Assembly (NCBI GenBank): GCA_021621525.1
Contig: JAJVUU010000044.1
Span: forward strand, 1 to 15,423
Reading direction: 5' to 3'
DNA length: 15,423 nt
Source: Caryophanales bacterium
Lineage (GTDB): Bacteria; Bacillota_I; Bacilli_A; RFN20; CAG-288
Part shown: positions 6,598-13,627 of the stretch, piece by piece
How the letters are laid out: every line of letters starts with the position of its first letter
How positions within the stretch are numbered: the stretch's first letter is position 1
Notes under the pieces: generated by a model
Seen by the model: only the letters and a program-made list of their open reading frames with translations
Database searches by the model: none
What the model was told of the DNA's origin: nothing
Translations under genes and position numbers: made by a program

Positions 6598-7515
6598 ATG
6601 AAAAAGACAAAAACCTATTCCAAAATCGATCTGATACCAAAAGGAAGCACCTCTGATATCATCACCAAAGGATGCATGTGCCTGGAAGGCGGTGCCTTCA
6701 GAGGCACCTATACGGCCGGCGTGCTGGATTTTCTGATGCAGCATGACATCAATCTGGAAACCACCATCAGCATATCCGCAGGAAGCCTGTGTGGTATGCT
6801 CTATGTCTCCGGAGACATCGAAAGAGCAGGAAGAATCAACCTCCTTTACAGGCATGACACCCGTTATGTCGGCCTGAAGGCCTATCCGAAGAACAAAGGC
6901 CTCATCGGTTTCGATTTCTGTCTGAACGATGTCAACCGGGAACTGCCCTTCAATGCTGAAAGATTCTATGATACCAAAAGAAGATTCATCGCCGTCGCAA
7001 CCGACATTGAGACAGGGAAGGCTGCTTATTTTGAAAAAGGAAAATGTGCCGACATCCTCAAAGCCGTCCAGGCCAGCGCTTCCATGCCCTATATCTCAAG
7101 ACCCGTCAATGTCGAAGGCAGGCTCTATCTTGATGGCGGGGTAAGCTGCAAGGTTCCCTATCGATATGCGCTTGACCACGACTTTGAAAAAATCGTTGCC
7201 ATCATGACCAGACAACAGGGATATCGCAAGAAAAGTTCCAAGGCAAGCATCGACTATGCCAAGATATGCTATCTCAGGCATCCTGAATTCGCCATGAGGC
7301 TAGGTCACAGCCAAGACAACGCAAATCTGGAATATGATGAAATTGACAGACTCGGAAAAGATGGAAGAATATTTGTCATATACCCAAGAAAGCCAATAAC
7401 CATCTCCCGTCTGGAAGGAGACATGGAAAAACTTGGAAACCTGTATTTCGATGGATATGAGGATGCCGGCTACTATCTTCCCATGCTGAAAGAATACCTT
7501 TATGGAAGAAGCTGA
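6598..7515 (+). CDS. Patatin-like phospholipase
   Basis: 305 residues from ATG 6598, chosen because GGAG at 6584-6587 lies 10 nt upstream; an earlier ATG at 6580 overlaps the previous gene and contains that site. Patatin features in order: oxyanion-hole block LEGGAFRGTYTAGVLDFL (29-46), nucleophile elbow SISAG with Ser60 (58-62), ATDIETGKAAYF, QASASMPYISRPV and the DGG motif with Asp179 (179-181). Ser60-Asp179 would form the catalytic dyad that hydrolyses acyl esters of lipids. The elbow is S-x-S-x-G rather than G-x-S-x-G. The protein resembles the YjjU-type bacterial subgroup and has no signal peptide, so it is likely cytosolic or on the inner membrane face. It overlaps ylmH by 14 nt. Confidence 0.85.
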   Translation: MKKTKTYSKIDLIPKGSTSDIITKGCMCLEGGAFRGTYTAGVLDFLMQHDINLETTISISAGSLCGMLYVSGDIERAGRINLLYRHDTRYVGLKAYPKNKGLIGFDFCLNDVNRELPFNAERFYDTKRRFIAVATDIETGKAAYFEKGKCADILKAVQASASMPYISRPVNVEGRLYLDGGVSCKVPYRYALDHDFEKIVAIMTRQQGYRKKSSKASIDYAKICYLRHPEFAMRLGHSQDNANLEYDEIDRLGKDGRIFVIYPRKPITISRLEGDMEKLGNLYFDGYEDAGYYLPMLKEYLYGRS

Positions 7516-8302
7516 CTATCTCAAGAGCCGATTCCGGGAATTGGCAAACCGCTGTATCTCGGATTCCTACCTCACGCATAGTGAATTCCTGTCCATGTCA
7601 GAGCAGGGTATCTTCTATGAGATGCTGAAGGAAGAACATGTTTCCTACCTGGAGAAGAAATACCATGGTGTCAGCTACTTCTTTTATGGTGGACATGAGG
7701 AAGACGATCGAAAAATTCTCTATTTCATCCCATCCTATCTGACAAAGGAAGAAGCACTCGAGGAAGAAAGCCTGGGTGCCACCTTTTCCTGTCTTCACAT
7801 ATCTCCAAGAAACCCGAAATTTGCCGATACATTGACTCACAGGGACTACTTAGGAGCCTTGATGCACCTAGGTGTACGAAGAGAGATGTACGGAGATATC
7901 CTGACTGACGGAACAGAAGGATATGTCTTTGTCATGAACACCGTCAAGGACAGTATCCAGAATGAACTTGGCAAAATCAGGCATACCAGCGTCAAGGTTG
8001 AAGAAATCCTTCCCAAAGACTGCCCGTTTGAGATGCGCTTCGAACTGGAAGACATCAACGTGTCATCCAACCGTCTCGACTGCATCCTTGCGGAAGTCTA
8101 CCATCTCTCAAGAAGGGATGCACAGGTATTGATTGCCAACGCCTGCATCTTCATCGACGGCATGACCTGCATGGACAATTCCCATACCTTGAAGGAAAAT
8201 GACCGGGTTTCCGTCAAGGGAAAAGGAAAGTTCATCTTCCTTGGCGAAGGCAAGCTGTCACGGAAAAACAGGCTTTTCTGCAAAATCAAAAGATATTGTT
8301 GA
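7502..8302 (+). CDS. ylmH: YlmH/RqcP2-like S4-domain RNA-binding protein
   Basis: 266 residues, close to the roughly 257 of B. subtilis YlmH. The signature HISPRNPKFADTLTHRDYLG (99-118) followed by ALMHLGVRREMYGDI is diagnostic for the family. A C-terminal S4 RNA-binding domain spans about 187-247 (VSSNRLDCILAEVYHLSRRD, then the beta elements to KGKFIF). In Bacillus, YlmH binds stalled 60S-type (50S) complexes and supports RqcH-driven C-terminal alanine tailing in ribosome-associated quality control. The last 16 residues are unusually basic and cysteine-containing (RKNRLFCKIKRYC). It starts inside the patatin-like gene with a weak ribosome site, which suggests translational coupling. The usual ylmE-G/divIVA neighbours are absent here. 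Confidence 0.85.
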   Translation: MEEADYLKSRFRELANRCISDSYLTHSEFLSMSEQGIFYEMLKEEHVSYLEKKYHGVSYFFYGGHEEDDRKILYFIPSYLTKEEALEEESLGATFSCLHISPRNPKFADTLTHRDYLGALMHLGVRREMYGDILTDGTEGYVFVMNTVKDSIQNELGKIRHTSVKVEEILPKDCPFEMRFELEDINVSSNRLDCILAEVYHLSRRDAQVLIANACIFIDGMTCMDNSHTLKENDRVSVKGKGKFIFLGEGKLSRKNRLFCKIKRYC

Positions 8303-8310
8303 AAGATATA

Positions 8311-8346
8311 GATGGTATTATAAATATCTTTCTATTTATACCAATC
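8311..8346. other. AT-rich hairpin between convergent genes
   Basis: GATGGTAT...TAAATA (8311-8326) pairs imperfectly with TATTTATACCAATC (8333-8346), with a bulge. It lies between the stop of ylmH and the stop of the convergent DUF2804 gene. No T-tract of the usual kind follows, so it is at most a weak bidirectional terminator. Confidence 0.25.
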
Positions 8347-8382
8347 CAATATCTCTTATGCAGGTTTGTTTTTAGAAATCCT

Positions 8383-9402
8383 CTACCACTTGTTATATAC
8401 CTTTTCGGCAAATCCCATCAGGGAATGGATTTCAAATGTCTTTCCTTCCACCTGGATTCTTCCGTCATAAGTTCCGAAGACCTGTCTTTGCCTGGAATTG
8501 ATGATCAAGATATTGGCTCCGCCTTTTCTTACGATGAGCGGTGTGAAATCAAGGTCGATAAAGCCATCCTTGCTCGTCAGCTTCCAGGGAAGATGATAGG
8601 CGTCCTTTCCTTTTTCCTGGGGAATATGGAATGTCACGTCATCAAGCTTGTATCCTTTATGATCATAGAAGAACATGTTTTCACTTGCCTTGGACGTATC
8701 GCCGAATCCATAGCCGAGGTTGAATCCGATGGTATGGTTTTCATAGGCATCGTTCATGCTTGCCCAATACCATGTGTTCTTTCTCGTCCATACGCCTCTC
8801 CCCCAATCCAGTACACCATAGGCATCATCCATGGAATATGTTTTCCCGCCATAGGTGAAGCTTCCCTTGGCCTTCAGGTTGTTGATTTTCTGATTGTAAT
8901 AGAAATGTCTTTCTTTTTGAAATGGTGTTGCGATGACCATGGTGTCATCACACGTCTCTTCCAAATAGATGTCGACCGTGACATCCTTTCCGGGAGTCAG
9001 TCCCTGAAAAGTTCCGACCAAATGCCTTGTCTTTCCATCATTGACAAACGAAAGAGAGACATGCTTATCCACATATTTGTTGATACCTTTTCCTGACGTC
9101 TCTGGAAGTCCTCTTCTACCGAAGCTGAAGGGATGCATATAGGATTTCTCAAGATACGTCTTCTTCTGATAATCAAAAAGAGTCAGACTGCACAGATCCA
9201 TATAGGAATTGTCATCGATCGTCAGGGCTATGCCATATTGCCTGTTTCCGACATAATAATAGTCCCATTCCTTAATCCTGCTTTTTCCTGCCTTGATGTC
9301 AGCCCTATGGTATTCCCGGACAGGCTGAAAGGCATATCCAGCCTCCATCAGGTTTCCGTTTTCATCCAGCAGTCTTCCCTCAGACAATCGATGCTGTTCC
9401 AT
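8383..9402 (-). CDS. DUF2804 domain-containing protein
   Basis: 339 residues from the second ATG (MEQHRLSEG, 9402). GGAG sits about 7 nt before it but only 1 nt before the first ATG at 9408. The whole length fits DUF2804: N-terminal LLDENGNLMEAGYAFQPVRE, KEWDYYYVGNRQYGIALTI, FSFGRRGLPETS, then AYGVLDWGRGVWTRKNTWYW and GFNLGYGFGD with a C-terminal IHSLMGFAEKVYNKW. The Trp-, Tyr- and Gly-rich beta-sheet style resembles the lipocalin-like/tocopherol-cyclase folds to which this family is often compared, but no biochemical function is established. No signal peptide. It is transcribed alone from the divergent region 9409-9532. Confidence 0.8.
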   Translation of the reverse strand: MEQHRLSEGRLLDENGNLMEAGYAFQPVREYHRADIKAGKSRIKEWDYYYVGNRQYGIALTIDDNSYMDLCSLTLFDYQKKTYLEKSYMHPFSFGRRGLPETSGKGINKYVDKHVSLSFVNDGKTRHLVGTFQGLTPGKDVTVDIYLEETCDDTMVIATPFQKERHFYYNQKINNLKAKGSFTYGGKTYSMDDAYGVLDWGRGVWTRKNTWYWASMNDAYENHTIGFNLGYGFGDTSKASENMFFYDHKGYKLDDVTFHIPQEKGKDAYHLPWKLTSKDGFIDLDFTPLIVRKGGANILIINSRQRQVFGTYDGRIQVEGKTFEIHSLMGFAEKVYNKW

Positions 9403-9428
9403 GGTCATTCTCCTTTGTCATTGTTATC

Positions 9429-9457
9429 ATTATATGAAATGTAAGCCCTTTTATGAA
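9429..9457 (-). promoter_or_regulatory. Promoter of the DUF2804 gene
   Basis: On the minus strand, a perfect TATAAT -10 box (complement of 9429-9434) is preceded after 17 bp by TTCATA (complement of 9452-9457, four of six -35 matches). The start codon is 27 nt downstream. Confidence 0.6.
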
Positions 9458-9496
9458 CAAAAAGCAAAATGTTATCATGTTCTGCTTCTAATTGAG

Positions 9497-9502
9497 TATA
9501 CT
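9497..9502 (+). promoter_or_regulatory. Possible -10 box of the NUDIX gene
   Basis: TATACT at 9497-9502 is one base from consensus and 30 nt ahead of the start codon. The best -35 candidate, TTATCA at 9472-9477, is spaced 19 bp away, so the assignment is tentative. Confidence 0.4.
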
Positions 9503-9532
9503 TTTTAGGAACAATGTGAGGTAAACGAGAAT

Positions 9533-10141
9533 ATGAAATGGAAATTTCAAGGATGTGAAAAAGAGACAGACCATCGTTTCTTAAATTTCTATACGCTCCA
9601 CTACGAAGTCACCAAGGATGACGGAAGCGTCAAAGATACCAGCTATTTCCTAGCAAGCCGAAATGAAAGCAAGGAAGAACTTCGGATTGCAAAGCAGGAT
9701 TTCAAAAGAGCCGATGCCGTCTTGATCGGAACCTATTGCTTCATCAAAGGAGAACTGCATCTCCTTCTTGAAAGGCAGTTCCGTCAGGCCCTCAACCATG
9801 AAGTCATCTCCTTTCCCGCCGGACTTTGCGACAAGAGCGACCATGACGTCATCGAAACAGCCAGAAGGGAGCTTCGTGAAGAGACTGGATATTCCTGCAC
9901 GGATCTGCAGCTCCTTCTTCCTCCTTCTCCGACAAGTGAAGGACTCTCCGATGAATGCAATGCCGTCGTCACGGCAAGGATTCTCAATAAAGGCGCAGAC
10001 GAAAAGGAAGAATTCGAAGACATATCTGCAAGACTCTACTCCGTAACGGAAGTCCAGGCTCTTTTGAATGATGAGGACGTCATCTTCAGCAATTCAGCAA
10101 GGCTTCTCATCTTATATCTTCTCGAAAAATATCGCAGCTAG
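9533..10141 (+). CDS. NUDIX hydrolase, ADP-ribose pyrophosphatase-like
   Basis: 202 residues. The Nudix box runs from Gly97 to Tyr120: PAGLCDKSDHDVIETARREL followed by REETGY. The catalytic REUxEE core (R112-E113-L114-R115-E116-E117) is intact. The first box Glu is replaced by Asp103 with one extra residue after it, a variant of G-x5-E. The preceding ISFPAG and following SPTSEGLSDECN fit the subgroup that hydrolyses ADP-ribose or other nucleoside-diphosphate sugars. The N-terminal 60 residues form the usual beta dimerisation part. Ribosome site GAGG is 11 nt upstream, slightly far. The dipeptidase gene follows after 54 nt in the same direction without a terminator. Confidence 0.85.
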   Translation: MKWKFQGCEKETDHRFLNFYTLHYEVTKDDGSVKDTSYFLASRNESKEELRIAKQDFKRADAVLIGTYCFIKGELHLLLERQFRQALNHEVISFPAGLCDKSDHDVIETARRELREETGYSCTDLQLLLPPSPTSEGLSDECNAVVTARILNKGADEKEEFEDISARLYSVTEVQALLNDEDVIFSNSARLLILYLLEKYRS

Positions 10142-10195
10142 TTCCAAGAAGAAAGAAAAAGAAGTACAATATAAAAGTTAGTGAGGTTTAACTAA

Positions 10196-11665
10196 ATGGC
10201 TTGTACAACAATATTGGTCGGTAAAAAAGCGAGTTACGACGGCTCGACGATGATTGCCAGAAACGATGATTCCCCAAGCGGCATGTTCCATGTCAAGAAG
10301 ATGGTCGTCGTACCACCATCCAAGCAAAAGAATCCTTATGTTTCCGTCTTATCCCACGTCAAGGTAGAACTCCCTGACAATCCTTTGCAATATACTTTGA
10401 TGCCAAACGTCGATCCCAAGGAAGGAATCTGGGGTGCAAGCGGCATCAACAGCGAGAACGTCTCCATGTCAGCCACTGAGACAATCACATCCAATCCAAG
10501 AGTCCTCGGTGCCGATCCGATGGTCGAATATGTGCCAAGAAAAGGAAAACAGAAGGAAATCCCGGGTGGGATTGGCGAAGAAGACCTCGTCGTCCTCGTC
10601 CTTCCCTACATCCATTCGGCAAGGGAAGGTGTTCTCCGCCTCGGTTCGCTTCTTGAAAAATACGGCACCTATGAACCTAATGGCATCGCCTTCAGTGACA
10701 AAGATGAGATTTGGTGGCTGGAGACAATCGGCGGCCATCACTATATCGCAGTGAGGGTTCCCGATGAAAAGTATGTCGTCATGCCCAACCAGTTCGGTCT
10801 TGACCATTTCGACTTCGAGGATGCCATGGGCGATCAAAAGGAAAGCATCTGTTCTCCCGACTTGAAGGAATTCGTCATCAAGAATCATCTCAATCTCAGC
10901 CAGAAGGACGACTGGAAGAACTTCAATCCAAGGCTTGCCTTCGGTTCCAGGGATGATTCAGACCACACCTACAACACCCCGAGAGCATGGTTCATGCTCC
11001 GATATTTCAATCCCAGGACCTTCCGGTTCGACGGGGAGAATGCCGACTATTCTCCGATGGATGACGACCTTCCGTGGTCACTCGTCCCCGAGCACAAAAT
11101 CACCGTCGAAGATGTCAAATACATCCTTTCAAGCCACTATCAGGGAACGCCCTATGATCCTTACATGAAGACAGGAAACACCGATATGAAAGGTGCCTTC
11201 CGTCCCATCGGCATCAGCAGGACCTCCTTCATGTCCTGTGCCCAGATACGCGGTTATCTTCCCAAAGAAGTCGCTGCCATCGAATGGGTATGCTTCGGAA
11301 GCAATGTATTCAACAGTTTCTTGCCGTTATATACGAACGTCGATAATATTCCAGCCTATCTATCCAATACCAAGATGGAGGTTTCCACCGACAGTTTCTA
11401 CTGGTCAAGCAGACTTCTCGGTGCCCTTGCCGACAGTCACTTCAACACTTGCTCCATTCATATTGAAAGATATCAGAATGCCGTCGCCCAGAAAGGCCAC
11501 GAGCTTCTTAACAAGTATGATGCCTCTTCGACAAAGGAAGAGCTTGAAAAAGCAAACCAGGCCCTTGCCGATATGGCAAAGGAAGAAACCGGCAAAGCTT
11601 TGAACCATGTCCTTTATGAGGCAAGCTGCCACATGAAGAACGGCTATTCGAGATCCGACAACTAA
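10196..11665 (+). CDS. C69-family dipeptidase (PepD-like)
   Basis: 489 residues, slightly longer than the roughly 470 of lactobacillar PepD. The start MACTTILVGKKASYDGSTMI carries Cys3, which in this Ntn-hydrolase family becomes the N-terminal nucleophile after processing; ARNDD (21-25) is the conserved basic-acidic motif next to it. Further family blocks: EGIWGASGINSENVSMSATE, EEDLVVLVLPYIHSAREGV, EIWWLETIGGHHYIAVRVPD and the HYQGTPYDPY segment. It hydrolyses a broad range of dipeptides. No signal peptide, hence cytosolic. GAGGT lies 8 nt before the ATG. The gene ends TAA 11663-11665, sharing bases with the stop of the convergent HD-like gene. Confidence 0.9.
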   Translation: MACTTILVGKKASYDGSTMIARNDDSPSGMFHVKKMVVVPPSKQKNPYVSVLSHVKVELPDNPLQYTLMPNVDPKEGIWGASGINSENVSMSATETITSNPRVLGADPMVEYVPRKGKQKEIPGGIGEEDLVVLVLPYIHSAREGVLRLGSLLEKYGTYEPNGIAFSDKDEIWWLETIGGHHYIAVRVPDEKYVVMPNQFGLDHFDFEDAMGDQKESICSPDLKEFVIKNHLNLSQKDDWKNFNPRLAFGSRDDSDHTYNTPRAWFMLRYFNPRTFRFDGENADYSPMDDDLPWSLVPEHKITVEDVKYILSSHYQGTPYDPYMKTGNTDMKGAFRPIGISRTSFMSCAQIRGYLPKEVAAIEWVCFGSNVFNSFLPLYTNVDNIPAYLSNTKMEVSTDSFYWSSRLLGALADSHFNTCSIHIERYQNAVAQKGHELLNKYDASSTKEELEKANQALADMAKEETGKALNHVLYEASCHMKNGYSRSDN

Positions 11666-12204
11666 CGGACAATCTGGGACAGCTTCATCAGAAGCTTCGC
11701 ATATTCCCTTTCGATAAGACGATGATCGGCTTCTTTGATGTCCAATCGGGCATACAAAGTTCCCGGCATCGTCTTTTCCATTCCGGGCATGAGCAGCTGA
11801 AGCTCATTGTCCATGACCAATTTGTCAAGGTCTTCATAGGCCTTCTTCTCTTCAGGAGAAATCTCCGTCAGGTTGAACTTGTCATAGATGGTCTCCTGAA
11901 TCTGTCTCTGCATAAGGTCATATTTTTCAAGCCTTGCCTTCATGGATAAAGGAATATCCGGAAGATAGGCTAGATACGCATTTCCAAGAAGGCTGATAAG
12001 GCAAACCCTGTCATTGAAATTCCGTGCCTTTGCTTCGTTGACGAGAGCAATGGCATGCTGGGCGAGAGAATAAAACAATCTAAGATGTCCGTTTTGAAGG
12101 CAAATCTGACTCAAAGCATGGGCGATATCCAGGGAAGAGATATCTTTTTCCGTCACATAATAAGGGTCAAAATTCTTTCCCGTGAATGTCAAAAAAGTGT
12201 CCAT
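11662..12204 (-). CDS. HD-domain hydrolase-like protein lacking the HD metal ligands
   Basis: 180 residues from ATG 12204 (MDTFLTFTGK); GGAGG is 5 nt upstream, and the upstream TTG frame extension contains that site. The family is the YfbR-type/phage HD nucleotidase set: FTGKNFDPYYV, DIAHALSQIC, GHLRLFYSLAQHA and LGNAYLAYLPDIPLSMK line up with its usual FTG, DIAHALS, H-x-FYSVAQHS and LLHDAAEAYLGDIP blocks. First ligand His50 and the late Asp127 remain, but the HD pair is Gly74-Asn75 and the following Glu is Leu78. A metal-dependent phosphohydrolase activity is therefore unlikely, and a binding or regulatory role is possible. It is read convergently into the dipeptidase gene with overlapping stops and no terminator between. 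Confidence 0.75.
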   Translation of the reverse strand: MDTFLTFTGKNFDPYYVTEKDISSLDIAHALSQICLQNGHLRLFYSLAQHAIALVNEAKARNFNDRVCLISLLGNAYLAYLPDIPLSMKARLEKYDLMQRQIQETIYDKFNLTEISPEEKKAYEDLDKLVMDNELQLLMPGMEKTMPGTLYARLDIKEADHRLIEREYAKLLMKLSQIVR

Positions 12205-12226
12205 AGCCACCTCCAAAGATATCTTT

Positions 12227-12255
12227 ACTATATTCTGAAGGTCATAAAATGTCCA
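12227..12255 (-). promoter_or_regulatory. Promoter of the HD-like gene
   Basis: On the minus strand, TGGACA (complement of 12250-12255, five of six) is followed after 17 bp by TATAGT (complement of 12227-12232, five of six). The start codon is 22 nt downstream. Confidence 0.7.
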
Positions 12256-12293
12256 TTATGAATTCTTTTTTCATACCTGTTGCACGTTTTTCC

Positions 12294-12322
12294 TTGATTA
12301 TAACCAAAAAAATCGATATCAT
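12294..12322 (+). promoter_or_regulatory. Promoter of the tRNA-Glu gene
   Basis: TTGATT (12294-12299), a 17-bp spacer and TATCAT (12317-12322) lie just upstream of the tRNA. Transcription would begin roughly 10 nt before the mature 5' end. Confidence 0.6.
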
Positions 12323-12339
12323 AATAAGGCTTGTTCCAT

Positions 12340-12416
12340 GGCCCCGTCGACAAGTGGCTTAAGTCTCAGCCCTCTCAAGGCTGCATTCACGGGTTCGAAT
12401 CCCGTCGGGGTCACCA
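12340..12416 (+). tRNA. tRNA-Glu (anticodon CTC)
   Basis: A complete cloverleaf of 77 nt including an encoded CCA. The acceptor stem GGCCCCG pairs with CGGGGTC with one G-U. The D arm is GAC/GTC. The anticodon stem CAGCC/GGCTG encloses the 7-nt loop CTCTCAA with anticodon CTC at 12374-12376. The variable loop is short, and the T arm is ACGGG-TTCGAAT-CCCGT. Body sequence is typical of bacterial tRNA-Glu. The anticodon reads GAG only, so another tRNA-Glu (TTC) must exist elsewhere. Confidence 0.92.
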
Positions 12417-12429
12417 TTCGACTATAATT

Positions 12430-12467
12430 CGAACTCGTACGCTATTACGCCGTACGGGTTCGTTTTT
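12430..12467 (+). terminator. Strong intrinsic terminator after tRNA-Glu
   Basis: CGAACTCGTACG (12430-12441) pairs with CGTACGGGTTCG (12451-12462) over 12 positions with one G-U, around a 9-nt loop. TTTTT follows at 12463-12467. It lies 13 nt after the tRNA and isolates it from the region to the right. Confidence 0.88.
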
Positions 12468-12576
12468 CATTGCTACCTAAAGAAGCGATTTAAGGACTGG
12501 TTTGTCCTTCATGAATTGCCCGGAAATCCCGTAAAACGCGGATATAATTAAAAAATCCGTTAAGATTTATCAGAAA

Positions 12577-13264
12577 TTAGAAATATTTTCTTAAAAGAAT
12601 GGCTTTTAAAGCCTTTAATCTCATTATCTTCGCACGCACGGATGAAAATTGTAATAATAAAGGGCGAGCTTTTAAATCAAATTGTTTCATTTCATCCCCT
12701 GTAAGATAAGGGACAAGCAAATCAAGAAAATCTTTGTTATTGATGGATGACATCGTTGTGCCTGTTGAATTTCTATCCTTTTCATCGCGGAATTCTTTTG
12801 ATAAGAAAACTGAATAAATAAAAGAAGCAGGCAATAAAGAAGTTTCCTGTAATCCAATGAATCCTGTAGAAAGAATGCATCTTGTGAGTAAGGTAACATC
12901 GACTTCGTTCATGAATATGACTTTAAAGTTTCCCTTCATTCTTGCAGATCAAACGGAGTTCAAAACAAGCTGAATGTTTGCTCTAGAAAGTTTTTTCGTT
13001 TGAAACTAGATAAGAACAATCTATAGTAGTTGTTCCATCAACTGAAGCAGTATCAAGATATATCTTTTGATTATCAAACGGCTGTAACCCAGGTTTTATT
13101 ATCTTTGGATTATAAAAACTAAGTTTGCATTTCTTTGGCATGTGTACCAATAGCGTGTTGATTTTTTCTTGAGTTTTAATGAGATTTTCAATCAAATCGT
13201 CCACACTTCCTATAGTGTCAATTATCTTCCTCAATAATTTGTATTGGATTGAACTATAAATGAA
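12577..13264 (-). pseudogene. hsdS: Type I restriction specificity subunit (hsdS) remnant
   Basis: Only the 3' half of an HsdS survives: the central conserved helix (LRKIIDTIGSVDDLIENLIK, from 13234), one target-recognition domain (IYLDTASVDGT, SRANIQLVLNSV, ARMKGNFKVIF, STGFIGLQ, STGTTMSSINNKDFLDLLVP) and the C-terminal coiled coil (KIMRLKALKAILLRKYF). HsdS would give DNA sequence specificity to an HsdM/HsdR complex; neither is in the window. Damage: a one-base frameshift at about 12983-12996, beside a 6-base homopolymer, ends the first frame at NEKTF. An in-frame TGA at 12949-12951 also stands where the family has Trp (NSVWFARMKG). The first recognition domain and start codon are absent. 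Upstream of about 13235 the frame no longer resembles HsdS. Confidence 0.8.
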
Positions 13265-13627
13265 CTTCTGATTGAACTAATCATTGAACTAATCATTGAA
13301 CTAATCATTGAACTAAAGATGTTCCAATGTGGAATAGCGGATGGTTTCCACTCTAAGGCTTATATTTTCAGACACAAAGAAGGCTTCTATAGAATATATA
13401 TCGGAAGTTCAAATCTCACAAGAAGAGCACTGGAAGTCAATAAAGAGTGGAACACTAAAGTTGTTTGCTCTGAAAAAAGTGATTATTTCAAGGCTGTTAT
13501 GGCCACATTCGACAGGGATTGGCATGACAAACGGAGTTTACCTTGGTCTAGTTGTTCCGACTACACCAAACTTTATCATGATAAAAAATTGCAGCAAAAG
13601 AATTTGCTGATAAAATCAAGCAAATAA
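13253..13627 (+). CDS. Fragment 1: C-terminal half of the PLD nuclease domain
   Basis: The open frame begins after a TGA at 13250. It reads through the 12-bp repeats as repeated IELI into ELKMFQCGIADGFHSKAYIF. Catalytic-type residues: His and Lys of HSK (13349-13357), GSSNL (13403-13417) and Glu of KEW (13445-13447), a pattern of PLD-family restriction nucleases such as the BfiI/NgoFVII group. The first ATG is 13319, with no ribosome site; ELKMF matches the family's usual strand before GFHSK. The last residues after the A6 run (LQQKNLLIKSSK) are out-of-frame. Confidence 0.6.
   Translation, partial: TINELLIELIIELIIELIIELKMFQCGIADGFHSKAYIFRHKEGFYRIYIGSSNLTRRALEVNKEWNTKVVCSEKSDYFKAVMATFDRDWHDKRSLPWSSCSDYTKLYHDKKLQQKNLLIKSSK
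13271..13316. repeat. 12-bp tandem repeat, 3.8 copies
   Basis: ATTGAACTAATC is repeated perfectly three times (13271-13306), followed by a fourth copy of 10 bases (13307-13316). On the plus strand, in frame with the PLD fragment, it encodes IELI repeats ending in IELKMF. It sits exactly where both the hsdS remnant and the helicase gene lose their 5' parts. A 12-bp unit preserves reading frame when copy number changes. Confidence 0.9.

Noticed and set aside
8296..9096. Long plus-strand ORF of 266 codons
   Set aside because: It lies entirely antisense to the well-supported DUF2804 gene, has no family features and no ribosome site.
12451..12467. Duplication of the tRNA 3' end as an attachment site
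   Set aside because: The shared ACGGGTTCG is only 9 nt and is the right arm of the terminator stem, so it is explained without integration.
12492..12509. Hairpin AAGGAC-TGGTTT-GTCCTT as terminator
   Set aside because: Stem of 6 bp with no T-tract on either strand; the real terminator is at 12430-12467.
13271..13316. CRISPR-like array
   Set aside because: The units are 12 bp, directly adjacent and have no spacers; it is a simple tandem repeat.
13271..13316. TAEL-type 12-bp specificity repeat of hsdS
   Set aside because: Such repeats lie within the hsdS spacer in frame. Here the hsdS-strand frame contains TAG in each unit, while the plus-strand frame is open and leads into the PLD domain.
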